From: Saccharothrix sp. NRRL B-16348 | GTDB taxonomy: Bacteria; Actinomycetota; Actinomycetes; Mycobacteriales; Pseudonocardiaceae | Direction of reading: 5' to 3' | Length of the DNA stretch: 64,000 nucleotides | Assembly (NCBI RefSeq): GCF_001280085.1 | Contig: NZ_LGED01000002.1 | Span: 100,578-164,577, forward strand | Shown: positions 19,141-27,560 of the stretch, piece by piece | Position numbering within the stretch: the stretch's first letter is position 1 | Layout of the letters: every line of letters starts with the position of its first letter | The notes under the pieces: model-generated | The model's input: only the letters and a program-made list of their open reading frames with translations | Told to the model about the DNA's origin: nothing | Databases searched by the model: none | Position numbers and translations under genes: made by a program

Positions 19141-20846
19141 CACCGGATGGACCGGCGGACGGCCGCGCTGACGAAGTCCACGCCCAGGGTGAGGAGGACG
19201 ATCGTCAGCACGATGGTCGCGGCCTGCGCGAAGTGGAAGCTGTTGAGCTGGTGGTGCAGGAGCACTCCCAGACCGCCGGCGCCGACGACGCCGACGACGA
19301 CGGTCTCGCGGACGGTCACCTCCCACCGGTAGAGGCTGTAGGCGGCGAAGCGGGGTGCGGCGGCGGGCAGCACCCCGTACCAGACGAGTTGCCTGCGTGA
19401 GGCCCCGAGAGCGCTCAGCGCCCGCAACGGCCGGCCCTCCAGGTTGTCGACCACCTCGGTCATCAGCCGGCCCAGCACACCGGCCGTGTAGATCCCGAGC
19501 GCCACCGCGCCCGGCAGGATGCCGGGGTAGAACGCGAACAGCGCGAGCAACGCCCACACCGGCGGCGGCACGGCACGCAGCACGATCATCGTCAGGCGAG
19601 CGGCCAGGAGCACGGGCAGGCGTCGGGCGCGGGACGCCGTGACGCGGTCGAGCTGGGGCAGCGCCGCCGCGGGCACGGCGAGCACGGCGGCGACCGCGAA
19701 GGCGATCGCCATCGCCAGGACGGACATGGCCAGCGTGACACCGGCCAGCCGCAGCAGCTCCGCGAGCCCGCCGTCGACCATCACCAGGGGCCACACCTGC
19801 CCGGCCAGCATCGAGGCCTGGCGGGCGGACCGGTCGCTCCACAGCACCGAGGGGTCGAGGCGCACCCACCAGACCGAGGCCACCACGAGGGCCGCGGCGA
19901 GCAGGACCGACCCGGCCACCACCGGGTCACGGCCGTCGACCGACCCACGACGGCGACTGCGCGAACCCGACAGCCTCGTCCGCACGAGTGAGCTCCACCC
20001 GTCGGCCAGCGCGCTGAGCAGGATCAACGCGTAGAGCAGCGTCCACATCTCGTGGTAGACCAGCGCGCGGAAGCTGTCCAGCAGCTCCGTGCCGAGCCCT
20101 CCCGTCCCGACGAGGCCCAGGATCGTGGCGCTGCGGATCGCGCACTCCAGCCGGTAGAACGCGTAGGACAGCAGGTCGCCGAGCGCCGACGGCACCAGGC
20201 CGTACAGGACAGCCGACGACCTGCGTGCGCCTGCCGCCAGCAGCGCGTCGTGCGGAGCGCGGTCCGCCTCGTCCAGCAGTTCGGAGAACACCTTGGCCGT
20301 GACGGCGCCGAACGGGATGCCGATCGCCAGCACGGCCACCACGGGGCTGCGGCCGAGCACGATGAGCAGGCCCAGGCCCCAGATCACCTCGTGGATGCCG
20401 CGCGGCACCACCAGCGCGACCCTGGCCAGGCTCCAGCCCACGACGTCGCGGGTCCGCCTGGCCGGCGCGTCGGCCCGCCACCAGACCTGGGACGTCAGCA
20501 CGCCGCCGACCACGCCGATCACGAGGCTGACCGCGGTGCCCAGCACGGCGTACGCCAACGTGGTCATGGCCGAGGCGCCCACGAGCGCCAGGAACCCGCC
20601 GTCGACCCGGGGCGCCACCGCCGCGGCGAAGAACTCGACCAGCTGCCGCAGGCCGTCCACCCGGATCACGGGGTGGTCGTCCAGCACCACCGGCAATGCC
20701 GATGCCACGACGGCCGCCACGCACGCGAGCAGCCACCACCGCCGCCGGTTGGTCCCGCCTCCGGCGCGGCGCGGCGGCTCGTTCGGGACGGCGGACGGCG
20801 GCAGGCAGCCGACGCGCTCGTCCAGCGCCTTGGCGGTCAGGGTCAC
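19140..20846 (-). CDS. phnE: Phosphonate-type ABC permease, two PhnE units fused
   Basis: Encodes 568 residues containing two complete PhnE-like permease domains in one chain, each with about six membrane segments. Both halves carry the EAA-type coupling loop: about residue 200 (DALLAAGARRSSAVLYGLVP) and about residue 490 (RALSALGASRRQLVWYGVLP), each followed by a glycine-rich VGxGGLG motif (LGLVGTGGLG and VGVVGAGGLG). Single-domain PhnE proteins are about 270 residues, so this is a tandem duplication or fusion that would let one polypeptide form the whole pore. GTG 20846 overlaps the ATPase stop (GTGA). The imported anion could be phosphonate, phosphite or phosphate. Confidence 0.88.
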   Translation of the reverse strand: MTLTAKALDERVGCLPPSAVPNEPPRRAGGGTNRRRWWLLACVAAVVASALPVVLDDHPVIRVDGLRQLVEFFAAAVAPRVDGGFLALVGASAMTTLAYAVLGTAVSLVIGVVGGVLTSQVWWRADAPARRTRDVVGWSLARVALVVPRGIHEVIWGLGLLIVLGRSPVVAVLAIGIPFGAVTAKVFSELLDEADRAPHDALLAAGARRSSAVLYGLVPSALGDLLSYAFYRLECAIRSATILGLVGTGGLGTELLDSFRALVYHEMWTLLYALILLSALADGWSSLVRTRLSGSRSRRRGSVDGRDPVVAGSVLLAAALVVASVWWVRLDPSVLWSDRSARQASMLAGQVWPLVMVDGGLAELLRLAGVTLAMSVLAMAIAFAVAAVLAVPAAALPQLDRVTASRARRLPVLLAARLTMIVLRAVPPPVWALLALFAFYPGILPGAVALGIYTAGVLGRLMTEVVDNLEGRPLRALSALGASRRQLVWYGVLPAAAPRFAAYSLYRWEVTVRETVVVGVVGAGGLGVLLHHQLNSFHFAQAATIVLTIVLLTLGVDFVSAAVRRSIR

Positions 20847-21607
20847 GACGAGCCGTCCCGGTCGGTGCGGAACAGCTCGGCCACGTCGGCGGCGCGCACG
20901 TCGGCCGTGCTCGTGTCGACCACGACCCGCCCCGACCGCAACCCGACGACGCGGTCGAACCGGCCGAGCGCGATGTCGAGGTCGTGCAGGCTCGCCACCA
21001 GCGTCGTGCGCGTTTCGTCGCTGATCGCGAACAGCAGGTCCACGACCTCCCGGCCGCGGGCCGGGTCGAGGCTGGCGATCGGCTCGTCCGCGAGGATCAC
21101 CCTCGGCTCCTGCACGAGCACCCTGGCGATCGCCACGCGCTGCTGCTCGCCGCCCGAGAGGTCGCCGGTGCGCTCCCGCAGCTTGTCGCCGATGCCGACG
21201 CGGCGGAGGGCGGCTTCGGCGCTCGCCACCTCGAAGGGGCGGGCCAGGGACAGCGCCGCCTTCCAGAACGGCCACGCGCCCAACCTGCCCGCGTTGACGT
21301 TGTGCACCGCGCGCAGCTGCGCGACGAGGTCGAAGTGCTGGTGGACGGTGCCGATCCGGCGCCGCGCGGCGCGGATCTTCCTGGTGGACGCGACGCGGTA
21401 GTCGCAACCGAGCGCCCGCACGCGTCCCCCGGTCGCGGCCACCGTGCCGTTGAGCAGCCTGATGAGGCTGGTCTTGCCCGCACCGCTCGGGCCGATGAGC
21501 GCCACCCGCTCGCCCGCCTCGATCTCCAGGTCGATGTCGGACAGGACGTCCACCCCACCGAGGCGGACCGAAGCTCTGCGCAACTCGAAGACGCGGTCGC
21601 CTGCCAT
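20843..21607 (-). CDS. phnC: Phosphonate-type ABC transporter ATP-binding protein
   Basis: Encodes 254 residues with the full ABC ATPase set: Walker A GPSGAGKTSLIRLL, a Q-loop region GTVHQHFDLV, the signature DLSGGEQQRVAIARVL, and Walker B RVILADEPIASLDP. The length and the sequence VHNVNAGRLGAWPFWKA match the PhnC branch. It energises the fused permease and works with the lipoprotein encoded three bases upstream; all three genes are one minus-strand operon. Confidence 0.92.
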   Translation of the reverse strand: MAGDRVFELRRASVRLGGVDVLSDIDLEIEAGERVALIGPSGAGKTSLIRLLNGTVAATGGRVRALGCDYRVASTRKIRAARRRIGTVHQHFDLVAQLRAVHNVNAGRLGAWPFWKAALSLARPFEVASAEAALRRVGIGDKLRERTGDLSGGEQQRVAIARVLVQEPRVILADEPIASLDPARGREVVDLLFAISDETRTTLVASLHDLDIALGRFDRVVGLRSGRVVVDTSTADVRAADVAELFRTDRDGSS

Positions 21608-21610
21608 GGG

Positions 21611-22507
21611 TCAGCGCAGCAATCCGAGCTGACCGGCGACGGCCTCGATCTGCGCGTAGTCCTCGGCCGCCGCGGCGACGAAGCCGCCGGCCGCGAACAG
21701 GTCGAGCACCTGCTTCTCCCGGTCGTCACTGCCGTCGCAGCTGAGCAGCGCGTCCCGGGCCAGGTCGGTGAACCCCTGGCCCAGGCGCTGGTCCAGGTCG
21801 GGCCGCGCGAGCCAGTGGTAGTCGTGGTAGGTGGGCGTGCGGAAGACCTCGCGCACGGTGGTCGGGTCGACCTTGCCCTCTTGGACCCGCTTCTCCCAGA
21901 CCGACGCGCTGAGCACACCCACCTGGTAGGCGCCGGACTCGACCAGCTTGAGCGTGGCGTCGTGCGATCCCGAGTAGCCCGGCTCGCCGGTGAAGTCGTC
22001 CAACGAGACCCCGGCCCGGTCCAGGAAGTACTGCGGCATCAGCCTGCCGGAGGTCGACGTGTCGCTGCCGAAGGTGAAGGAGTGGCCCTTGAGCCGGGCC
22101 AGGTCCCCGACCTCGGTGAACGGCTCCACGCCCGCCGCGGGGTTGGCCACGAACACGCTGCGGAACTGCGCGTCGACGTCGCGCTGGGCGACCGGCGCCG
22201 CGCCGGGTACCCTCTTCCTCGCCTGCACGCCGGTCAGGCCGCCGAAGAACACCAGGTCGAGGTCGCCGCGTTCGAACTGGGCGACCGCCGCGGCGTAGTC
22301 GCGCACGGGCACGTACTCGACCTGGACGCCCAACCGGTCGTGGAGGTAGTCCGACACCACCCCGTACATCCGCTGCAGCTGCTGTGGGTCCTGGTCCGGG
22401 ATCGCGCCGATCCGCAACCCGCCCGGCTCACCGCCCGCGCCCGCCCCGCAAGCCGCCGTGGAGACCAGGACCACCGATAACAGGATCGCTCGCGCAACAC
22501 GCCACAT
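21611..22507 (-). CDS. phnD: Phosphonate/phosphite-type substrate-binding lipoprotein
   Basis: Encodes 298 residues. A hydrophobic N-terminus ends in the lipobox STAACG, so the mature protein is anchored by a lipidated Cys outside the membrane. The body is the PhnD family: LRIGAIPDQDPQQLQRMYGV, VEYVPVRDYAAAV, and DLVFFGGLTGVQARKRV, with SDTSTSGRLMPQYFL in the ligand hinge. It is the first gene of the phnD-phnC-phnE operon. It differs clearly from the PhnD-like protein at 16079, which has no export signal. Confidence 0.92.
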   Translation of the reverse strand: MWRVARAILLSVVLVSTAACGAGAGGEPGGLRIGAIPDQDPQQLQRMYGVVSDYLHDRLGVQVEYVPVRDYAAAVAQFERGDLDLVFFGGLTGVQARKRVPGAAPVAQRDVDAQFRSVFVANPAAGVEPFTEVGDLARLKGHSFTFGSDTSTSGRLMPQYFLDRAGVSLDDFTGEPGYSGSHDATLKLVESGAYQVGVLSASVWEKRVQEGKVDPTTVREVFRTPTYHDYHWLARPDLDQRLGQGFTDLARDALLSCDGSDDREKQVLDLFAAGGFVAAAAEDYAQIEAVAGQLGLLR

Positions 22508-22863
22508 GGGCGCTCCTCCCCCGTTGGGACCGCCGGATGCCGCTTCTACCCCGCGGGCCGGTCGGCACTCGCATGTCCGGCGACTCCGTTGCGCTGCGCG
22601 ACGTGCTGTGCGCCAAGCTCCGAGGGCCGGCTGCTCTCAGCAGATCACTTCATAGTAGTGTATCGACTCTGCTGTCGACAGGGTCCGGCGAACGTTCCGA
22701 CGAACGCTCTGGACTGCGCCATCAGGCCTGGGCAAGACCGCTGACGTGGGCACTGAGACGTTGACAGATCACTGCTCTTGACGGAGCAGGACGGGCGACC
22801 GGCAGCGACCGCGCAATGCTACTATCAGTCTCAACAGCTACCTTCGGCGGAAGGTTCGGCACC
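22508..22863. promoter_or_regulatory. Divergent control region between phnD operon and HxlR gene
   Basis: This 356-base gap contains no supported gene. AT-rich patches lie at 22641-22665, including the short dyad CACT-N7-AGTG (22646-22660), and at 22815-22835 (ACTATCAGT near 22821). They are the likely promoter/operator positions for the leftward transporter operon and the rightward regulator gene. The divergent layout suggests the HxlR protein controls both. Confidence 0.45.
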
Positions 22864-23514
22864 ATGAACGTCCGGCGCGACTACAACCAGTTCTGCGGAC
22901 TGGCCGGCGGCCTGAACGTGATCGGCGAGCGCTGGACGCTGCTCATCATCCGCGAGCTGCTCATCGCGCCCACGCGGTTCAACAGCCTCCTGGAGAACCT
23001 GCCGGGCATCGGGCCGAACCTGCTCGCCGACCGGCTCAAGATGCTGACCGAGTCCGAGGTGATCAGGCAGCTGCCCGTCGAGGGCGACTCGCGCGGCAAG
23101 ATGTACCAGCTCACCGAGCTGGGCGAGGAGCTGCGCGCCCCGGTCCTCGCCCTGGCCAAGTGGGGCATGGGCTTCCTGCGGGAGAGCGACTCCAAGAAGG
23201 CCGTGCGCGACGAGTGGGGCTTCCTCGCCCTCCAGGCGATGATCGACCACGACCGGATCCCGGACGTGGACGAGACCTACGAGTTCCGGGTCGGCGAGCA
23301 CAGCTTCGCCGTGCAGGTCCGCGGTGGCGCGGTGACCTTCGCACCCGGATCGGTGCCGATGCCGGACCTGACGATCACCTGCGCGGCGGACACGTTCGTC
23401 CGCATCGGCGCCCGGATGCTCACCCCGTTCGACGCGATCGTGGCCGGCGACATCAAGGTGGACGGCGACCCGGAGGTCATCCACCGGTGCACCCGGATGC
23501 TCGGCCTGACCTGA
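22864..23514 (+). CDS. HxlR-family regulator with C-terminal SCP2-like domain
   Basis: Encodes 216 residues. Residues 1-100 form the HxlR winged helix (NQFCGLAGGLNVIGERWTLL, ELLIAPTRFNSLLENLPGIG, NLLADRLKMLTESEVIRQLP). Residues about 125-215 resemble the SCP2 sterol-carrier-like domain (VQVRGGAVTFAPGSVPMPDL, then RCTRMLGL), which in such regulators is a candidate hydrophobic-ligand pocket. ATG 22864 is chosen over 22816 because GGAAGG lies at correct distance and the HTH begins at once. It may control the divergent phnDCE operon or nearby biosynthetic units; several AT-rich dyads elsewhere in the window are possible further targets. Confidence 0.88.
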   Translation: MNVRRDYNQFCGLAGGLNVIGERWTLLIIRELLIAPTRFNSLLENLPGIGPNLLADRLKMLTESEVIRQLPVEGDSRGKMYQLTELGEELRAPVLALAKWGMGFLRESDSKKAVRDEWGFLALQAMIDHDRIPDVDETYEFRVGEHSFAVQVRGGAVTFAPGSVPMPDLTITCAADTFVRIGARMLTPFDAIVAGDIKVDGDPEVIHRCTRMLGLT

Positions 23515-23519
23515 CCTGA

Positions 23520-23537
23520 CCTGACGCGGGCGTCAGG
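23520..23537. terminator. Short hairpin with adjacent CTGAC tandem repeat
   Basis: CCTGACGC (23520-23527) pairs with GCGTCAGG (23530-23537), between convergent genes. Immediately upstream CTGAC is repeated four times (23506-23525), overlapping the HxlR stop codon. Confidence 0.5.
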
Positions 23538-24798
23538 CGGACTCGTCGGCGTCGAGCATGCCTGCCATGACGAACGGCGCGGCCTCCAGCTGGAAGTCCA
23601 TCCCGGGGTGGTGCTGCTTGACCACGCCGTCCAGCGCCAGCAGGCTCAGCAGCGGGAACGTGAACTCCGGGTCGGCGTGGACGCCGTACCTGCGCTGGAG
23701 GTCGAAGAGCGCGGCGGCGAACCGGGGCAGGCTGAAGTCCTGGACGGCACGCCCGCAGTTGCGCCGCACGAGGTCGGCGACGTCACGGCGGAACCCGGCG
23801 AGGTCGGCCTGCCCCGACACCGCGCGCGCGGTGGACAGCAGGGTGTCCGCGCACCCGGCGCCGTCGCCGTCGATCATGCCCGCGAAGAACGCGGTGAACT
23901 TCGTGCGCGCGAAGTCGCTGAGCTGGTAGACGAAGCCGAAGTCGACCACGACCACGTCCCCTGCCGCGCGGAAGTAGGCGTTGCCCTGGTGCAGGTCGAC
24001 GTGGACGAACCCGTGCAGGAACATCGACTCGTACATCGCGCGCACGAGCGTCTCCACCGCCCCGGTCAGCTGCGGGCCGGGCAGCCCGGCGTTGCGGTCG
24101 CGGTCGAGGCCGTCGAGGAAGTCCATGCCGAGGACCCCCTCACCGCACATGCCGTCCACCACCTTCGGGACGGTGACGGCGTCGAGGTCCGCGGTGAGCT
24201 CCCCGAACCGCCGGAGGTTGCGCCGTTCGCGGTCGAAGTCCAGCTGGTCGAGCACGCAGCGGCACAGCTGGTCGGCGATCTCGCCCATCGGCACGCCGCG
24301 GAGCACCGGCACGAACGCCAACGCCCGCGCCATGCCCCGGATGATCCGCGTGTCCGCGGTGATCTGCCGGACCGCCTCCGGCTTGCGCACCTTGAGCGCC
24401 ACGTCGCGGTGCGGGAGCACCACCCGGTACACGCACGCGATGGAACCGCTCGCCACGGGACCGTCGAGGACGGCCCGCCGCACGGCCTGGGCGTTCGCCA
24501 CCTCCGCGCGGTCCACGACGCCGACCGCGTCGGCCACCGGCATCGGCCGCACGTCGTCCTGGAGGCGGCCCAGCGCGTGCGCCAGCACCGGACCGACGAG
24601 GTCCCGGCGCGTGCTCAGGAACTGCCCACCCTTGAGGAACGCGCCGCCGAGCCGTTCCACCGTCGCGGCGGTCCGCTCGGCGGCGTCCTCGCGCCAGTGC
24701 CCGCGCGACCTGATCCGCGCGAACGCCACCGAGGAGCCCAGCGCGACCAGCGCCAGCACGACCTGGACCGCCCTGCGGACGATGACGATCGTCGTCAC
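23533..24798 (-). CDS. AarF/UbiB (ABC1)-family atypical kinase
   Basis: Encodes 421 residues of the ABC1/AarF/UbiB family, protein-kinase-like ATPases linked to quinone and isoprenoid lipid metabolism. The family-specific KxGQ motif is present (RLGGAFLKGGQFLSTRRDLV), as are the A-rich loop GPVASGSIACVYRV, the lysine in VALKVRKP, the catalytic-loop block FLHGFVHVDLHQGNAYF and the metal motif VVDFGFV. A hydrophobic stretch at the N-terminus suggests membrane association. It is the last gene of a four-gene unit downstream of the enediyne cassette; the preceding gene ends four bases before its GTG start. Confidence 0.9.
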   Translation of the reverse strand: MTTIVIVRRAVQVVLALVALGSSVAFARIRSRGHWREDAAERTAATVERLGGAFLKGGQFLSTRRDLVGPVLAHALGRLQDDVRPMPVADAVGVVDRAEVANAQAVRRAVLDGPVASGSIACVYRVVLPHRDVALKVRKPEAVRQITADTRIIRGMARALAFVPVLRGVPMGEIADQLCRCVLDQLDFDRERRNLRRFGELTADLDAVTVPKVVDGMCGEGVLGMDFLDGLDRDRNAGLPGPQLTGAVETLVRAMYESMFLHGFVHVDLHQGNAYFRAAGDVVVVDFGFVYQLSDFARTKFTAFFAGMIDGDGAGCADTLLSTARAVSGQADLAGFRRDVADLVRRNCGRAVQDFSLPRFAAALFDLQRRYGVHADPEFTFPLLSLLALDGVVKQHHPGMDFQLEAAPFVMAGMLDADESA

Positions 24799-24802
24799 GT
24801 TG

Positions 24803-25534
24803 TCATCCCTTCAGCACGCACATGACCGCTTCGCGGAGCGTGTCCGAATCGGCCGTCAGCAGTTCCGGCGGCACCGGCCGGGGTTCGGTCGTCCGCTCGA
24901 ACGCGGTCCAGTGCCCGGTCCGCGGGCGCGAGACCCGGATGCGCACGGGCAGGTGGTCCCACTCGGCCGCACCGAGTTCCAGCGCCTCCCACCGGCGGGT
25001 CTCCTCGCCCTTGTGCACCGTGCTCCGCGCGACCGGGATGCCGTGGACGTCGCTGACGGTTTCCACGACCTCGTAGCCGTGGGCCGCCTTCGACACCCGT
25101 GTGGTCGACGCCGGCAGGTCGTGCCACCGGCTCCACGGGGTCACGCCGTCGTCGGGGGTCAGGTCGCGCGTGGGCGGGTGCGGCCACGCCATCAGGTCGA
25201 CGTAACCGACGTCGGTCAGCGGCAGGCATTCGTAGACGTGCGCCGCCGTGATCACCTTGGGCGCGCGCATCGTCGGCAGGTACGTGGTCACCTCCGCCGA
25301 CTCGGCGCCGTGGACCTCCGTCGTGGTCACCCGCGTGCCCGCGAGGGCCGCGGGGCCCAGCACCAGCAGGACCGTGACGGCGCGTGCCGCCCCGGCGCCG
25401 CCGGTGGTCGTGGAGCGGGCGAACAGGTAGGTCATCGGCCGGTGTCCGAGCGAGGCTTCCACCAGGAACGCGTATGAACCGAGCGGGCCCGCACCGAGGT
25501 TGGTCCGGGCCCACCCGACAGTGGAGTCACCCAT
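24803..25534 (-). CDS. Unknown protein in enediyne-adjacent unit
   Basis: Encodes 243 residues that I cannot assign with confidence. The protein has one hydrophobic segment near residue 50-65 (VTVLLVLGPAALAGTRVTTT), and the rest is hydrophilic with beta-rich character: EVTTYLPTMRAPKVITAAHV, YVDLMAWPHPPTRDLTPDD, then SKAAHGYEVVETVSDVHGIP. The pattern of paired strands is reminiscent of lipoprotein-carrier (LolA-like) folds, but no diagnostic motif is seen. It sits between the 249-residue unknown and the AarF-type kinase with gaps of 10 and 4 bases, so it is cotranscribed with both. Confidence 0.7.
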   Translation of the reverse strand: MGDSTVGWARTNLGAGPLGSYAFLVEASLGHRPMTYLFARSTTTGGAGAARAVTVLLVLGPAALAGTRVTTTEVHGAESAEVTTYLPTMRAPKVITAAHVYECLPLTDVGYVDLMAWPHPPTRDLTPDDGVTPWSRWHDLPASTTRVSKAAHGYEVVETVSDVHGIPVARSTVHKGEETRRWEALELGAAEWDHLPVRIRVSRPRTGHWTAFERTTEPRPVPPELLTADSDTLREAVMCVLKG

Positions 25535-25544
25535 CCGCAGGGTC

Positions 25545-26294
25545 CTAGACCGCGGACACCGCGTAGGCCTCGACGGGGTCCTTGGCCGTCTCGATCGGGA
25601 TGTGGTGCAGGAGCGCCCCGATCTCCAGGTCGGCCGCGATCAGCGTGCCCACCTGGCGGCTGCCGTCGAACAGCGCGTAACCGTGCGAGGTGCGGGACAC
25701 GTCGCCGATCGGGGGCACCATGTTCACCCGCGACTCGACGGCCACCGGCACGTCACCGGTGTCGACCATCGCGCCGAGGTTCTCGATCTCGAACCGCGGG
25801 AACAGCAGCGTCACGCAGTTCTTCAGCGGCGTGACCTTGCCGCCGCCCGGCTGGGCGGGCGCGACCGTCGCGCCTTCGCGCTTCCACGGCGTGTTGGTCA
25901 CGCGGACCTGGCCGAAGATCTCGCTGTCACCGACGACCTGCAACGACAGGAACTGCGCGCCGATGGTCGCCGTGGTCCAGGTGAGCTCTTCCGCGCCCTC
26001 GGCGCCGATGCGCGGCTCGTGCCGGCGGTAGACGCCGATGCCGTGCAGGTCGACCAGGTCCTCGCCGAGACCGTCGATGCTGACGTGGATGCGCTCACGG
26101 ACCGTGAACACCTCCAGCGCCGCCGGGCTCAGGGTGTACGGGCGGATGGTGTAGAGGTTGCCCGGACCGCCCCACGCGAGGTCGTGGCCCTTGACGACGT
26201 CGGCGTTGGACAGCGCGGAACCGTCCGCGCCGGTCACCGCTCCGAACGATTTCAGGATCTCCATGACGCTGACGGGGATGCCGTTGTTCTCCAT
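25545..26294 (-). CDS. Unknown protein, possible DUF6073-type family
   Basis: Encodes 249 residues. It is beta-rich with no signal peptide or membrane segment (YTIRPYTLSPAALEVFTVRE, VDLHGIGVYRRHEP, LKNCVTLLFPRFEIENLGAM). I associate this pattern from memory with an actinomycete domain of unknown function (DUF6073) but cannot verify it. ATG 26294 is supported by AGGAG just upstream; the longer frame to 26339 adds unlikely sequence. It is the second gene of the four-gene unit next to the enediyne cassette. Confidence 0.7.
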   Translation of the reverse strand: MENNGIPVSVMEILKSFGAVTGADGSALSNADVVKGHDLAWGGPGNLYTIRPYTLSPAALEVFTVRERIHVSIDGLGEDLVDLHGIGVYRRHEPRIGAEGAEELTWTTATIGAQFLSLQVVGDSEIFGQVRVTNTPWKREGATVAPAQPGGGKVTPLKNCVTLLFPRFEIENLGAMVDTGDVPVAVESRVNMVPPIGDVSRTSHGYALFDGSRQVGTLIAADLEIGALLHHIPIETAKDPVEAYAVSAV

Positions 26295-26352
26295 GCCACT
26301 CCTGTTCAGCAAATGTCGTCCGCACGCCGAGCGGCGCACGGCTTCCGCGCCG

Positions 26353-26805
26353 TCACGAGGTCAAGACGAGTGAAGCCATGAACCTGTCGAGGGCGTCGAT
26401 GACGTACGCGAAATCGATGACCCGTTCCGGCGTGACCGTCGCGCTCGCCATCCGGTCACCCAGTTCGACCGCCAGCACGTCAACCAGTCGCTCGAGGTTG
26501 TTGTGCGAGATCGTCACGGGGAAGTGCTCGAGCTGCTCCGCGTACGCGGGGTCCGCGTGCGGCGGGCCGGGCTCGACGCCGTGGTCCGGGCCGTAGGCGT
26601 CGCGCCAGGCGGCCTGCACCCCCAGCTCGTACTCCGTGAAAGGGCCTTGGAAGTAGGGCAGCCAACGGCTTCGCAGCTCGTTCGCCGACATCCGGTCCTC
26701 GACGAACGCCTTGGCCGCGGGCGTGACCTGTGCCCGGTACGCGTCGAGCAACGCGGCGGTGTCGAGCTTGGTCGCTCCGGTGGACGCCTCTGCTGTCGCG
26801 GTCAT
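26353..26805 (-). CDS. Unknown 150-residue helical protein
   Basis: Encodes 150 residues, largely alpha-helical by composition, with the conserved-looking blocks RSRWLPYFQGPFTEYELGVQ, YAEQLEHFPVTISHNNLERL and VIDFAYVIDALDRFMASLVL. No known motif, signal peptide or membrane segment is recognised. ATG 26805 follows AGGAGG with short spacing. As the first gene of the four-gene unit it is preceded by its own AT-rich promoter region. Its position beside the pksE operon suggests, but does not prove, an enediyne-related role. Confidence 0.72.
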   Translation of the reverse strand: MTATAEASTGATKLDTAALLDAYRAQVTPAAKAFVEDRMSANELRSRWLPYFQGPFTEYELGVQAAWRDAYGPDHGVEPGPPHADPAYAEQLEHFPVTISHNNLERLVDVLAVELGDRMASATVTPERVIDFAYVIDALDRFMASLVLTS

Positions 26806-27060
26806 CGATCCTCCTGGGGTGTTCGAGCGCGGAACCGGGAACCTCCGGCGCTGCGGGCCGGGTGACTCTCCGAATGAGTACATCACTATCTCTTTTATGA
26901 GTCAATGACCCCTTCAGCATTCCACTGAGGACACGAATAGCTCTGGTTGAGCCGTATCCTGAGGCCGACCAAGTCAACTGCCGTGAGAGTCGCTATACGT
27001 TAGCTAGGCGATGAAGTCGGTCGTGAGAAGTGGCGGGAGCGTCCCGCGGGCACGACGGGA

Positions 27061-27095
27061 ACGCGGGTGCACGGACCGGGTCCGTGCACCCGCGT
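27061..27095. terminator. Strong hairpin ending the enediyne cassette
   Basis: ACGCGGGTGCACGGAC (27061-27076), loop CGG, then its exact complement (27080-27095): a 16-bp perfect stem 13 bases after the thioesterase stop at 27108. It separates the cassette from the four-gene unit. The remaining gap (26806-27060) contains the AT-rich stretch CACTATCTCTTTTATGAGTC near 26886-26905, a likely promoter/operator for that unit, and no gene. Confidence 0.85.
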
Positions 27096-27107
27096 CGCGG
27101 CCCGCCG

Positions 27108-27560
27108 TCAGGTCGGTCGGTCCCCGTCCCGCTCCCGGTGGTCCGGTGGACGGCGATAAGCGCGGAGCGCGCTGAGCAGCTCGGCGGGCAACGACACCGG
27201 TTCCGCGCCTGCGGCCGTCCGCCGGAGGCAGGCGACGACCTGCGACCCGCGGGCGCAGAGGCGACCGCCGAGGCGGAAGTCGAAGTCCATGAGCACCCGG
27301 TTGCCGCCGGAGTCCCGGAGGGTCATCGCGACCTCGACCTCGTCCAGGGCGAACGCCTCCGCGTAGTACTCCATGTCGCACGACACCGTCGCCAGCACCA
27401 GCTCACCCGCGCGGACCGCCGCCAGCACGGCGGGCGCGTGGTCGGCCAGGAAGTGCTCGCGGCAGTGCCCCTGCCAGTGCAGGTAGTGCGCGAAGTAGAC
27501 GTTGCCGACGACGTTCGTCTCGTCGAACGTGACCCGGTGCCGGTACAGGTACGCGGTCAT
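27108..27560 (-). CDS. tebC: Enediyne thioesterase TebC (SgcE10/CalE7 type)
   Basis: Encodes 150 residues of the hot-dog-fold enediyne thioesterase family. The opening HRVTFDETNVVGNVYFAHYL and HWQGHCREHFL closely match the conserved N-terminus of CalE7/SgcE10-type proteins, which release the polyene chain from the PksE acyl-carrier domain by hydrolysis. It follows pksE with a four-base overlap and ends the operon at a strong terminator. Size equals the family norm. Cytoplasmic. Confidence 0.95.
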   Translation of the reverse strand: MTAYLYRHRVTFDETNVVGNVYFAHYLHWQGHCREHFLADHAPAVLAAVRAGELVLATVSCDMEYYAEAFALDEVEVAMTLRDSGGNRVLMDFDFRLGGRLCARGSQVVACLRRTAAGAEPVSLPAELLSALRAYRRPPDHRERDGDRPT

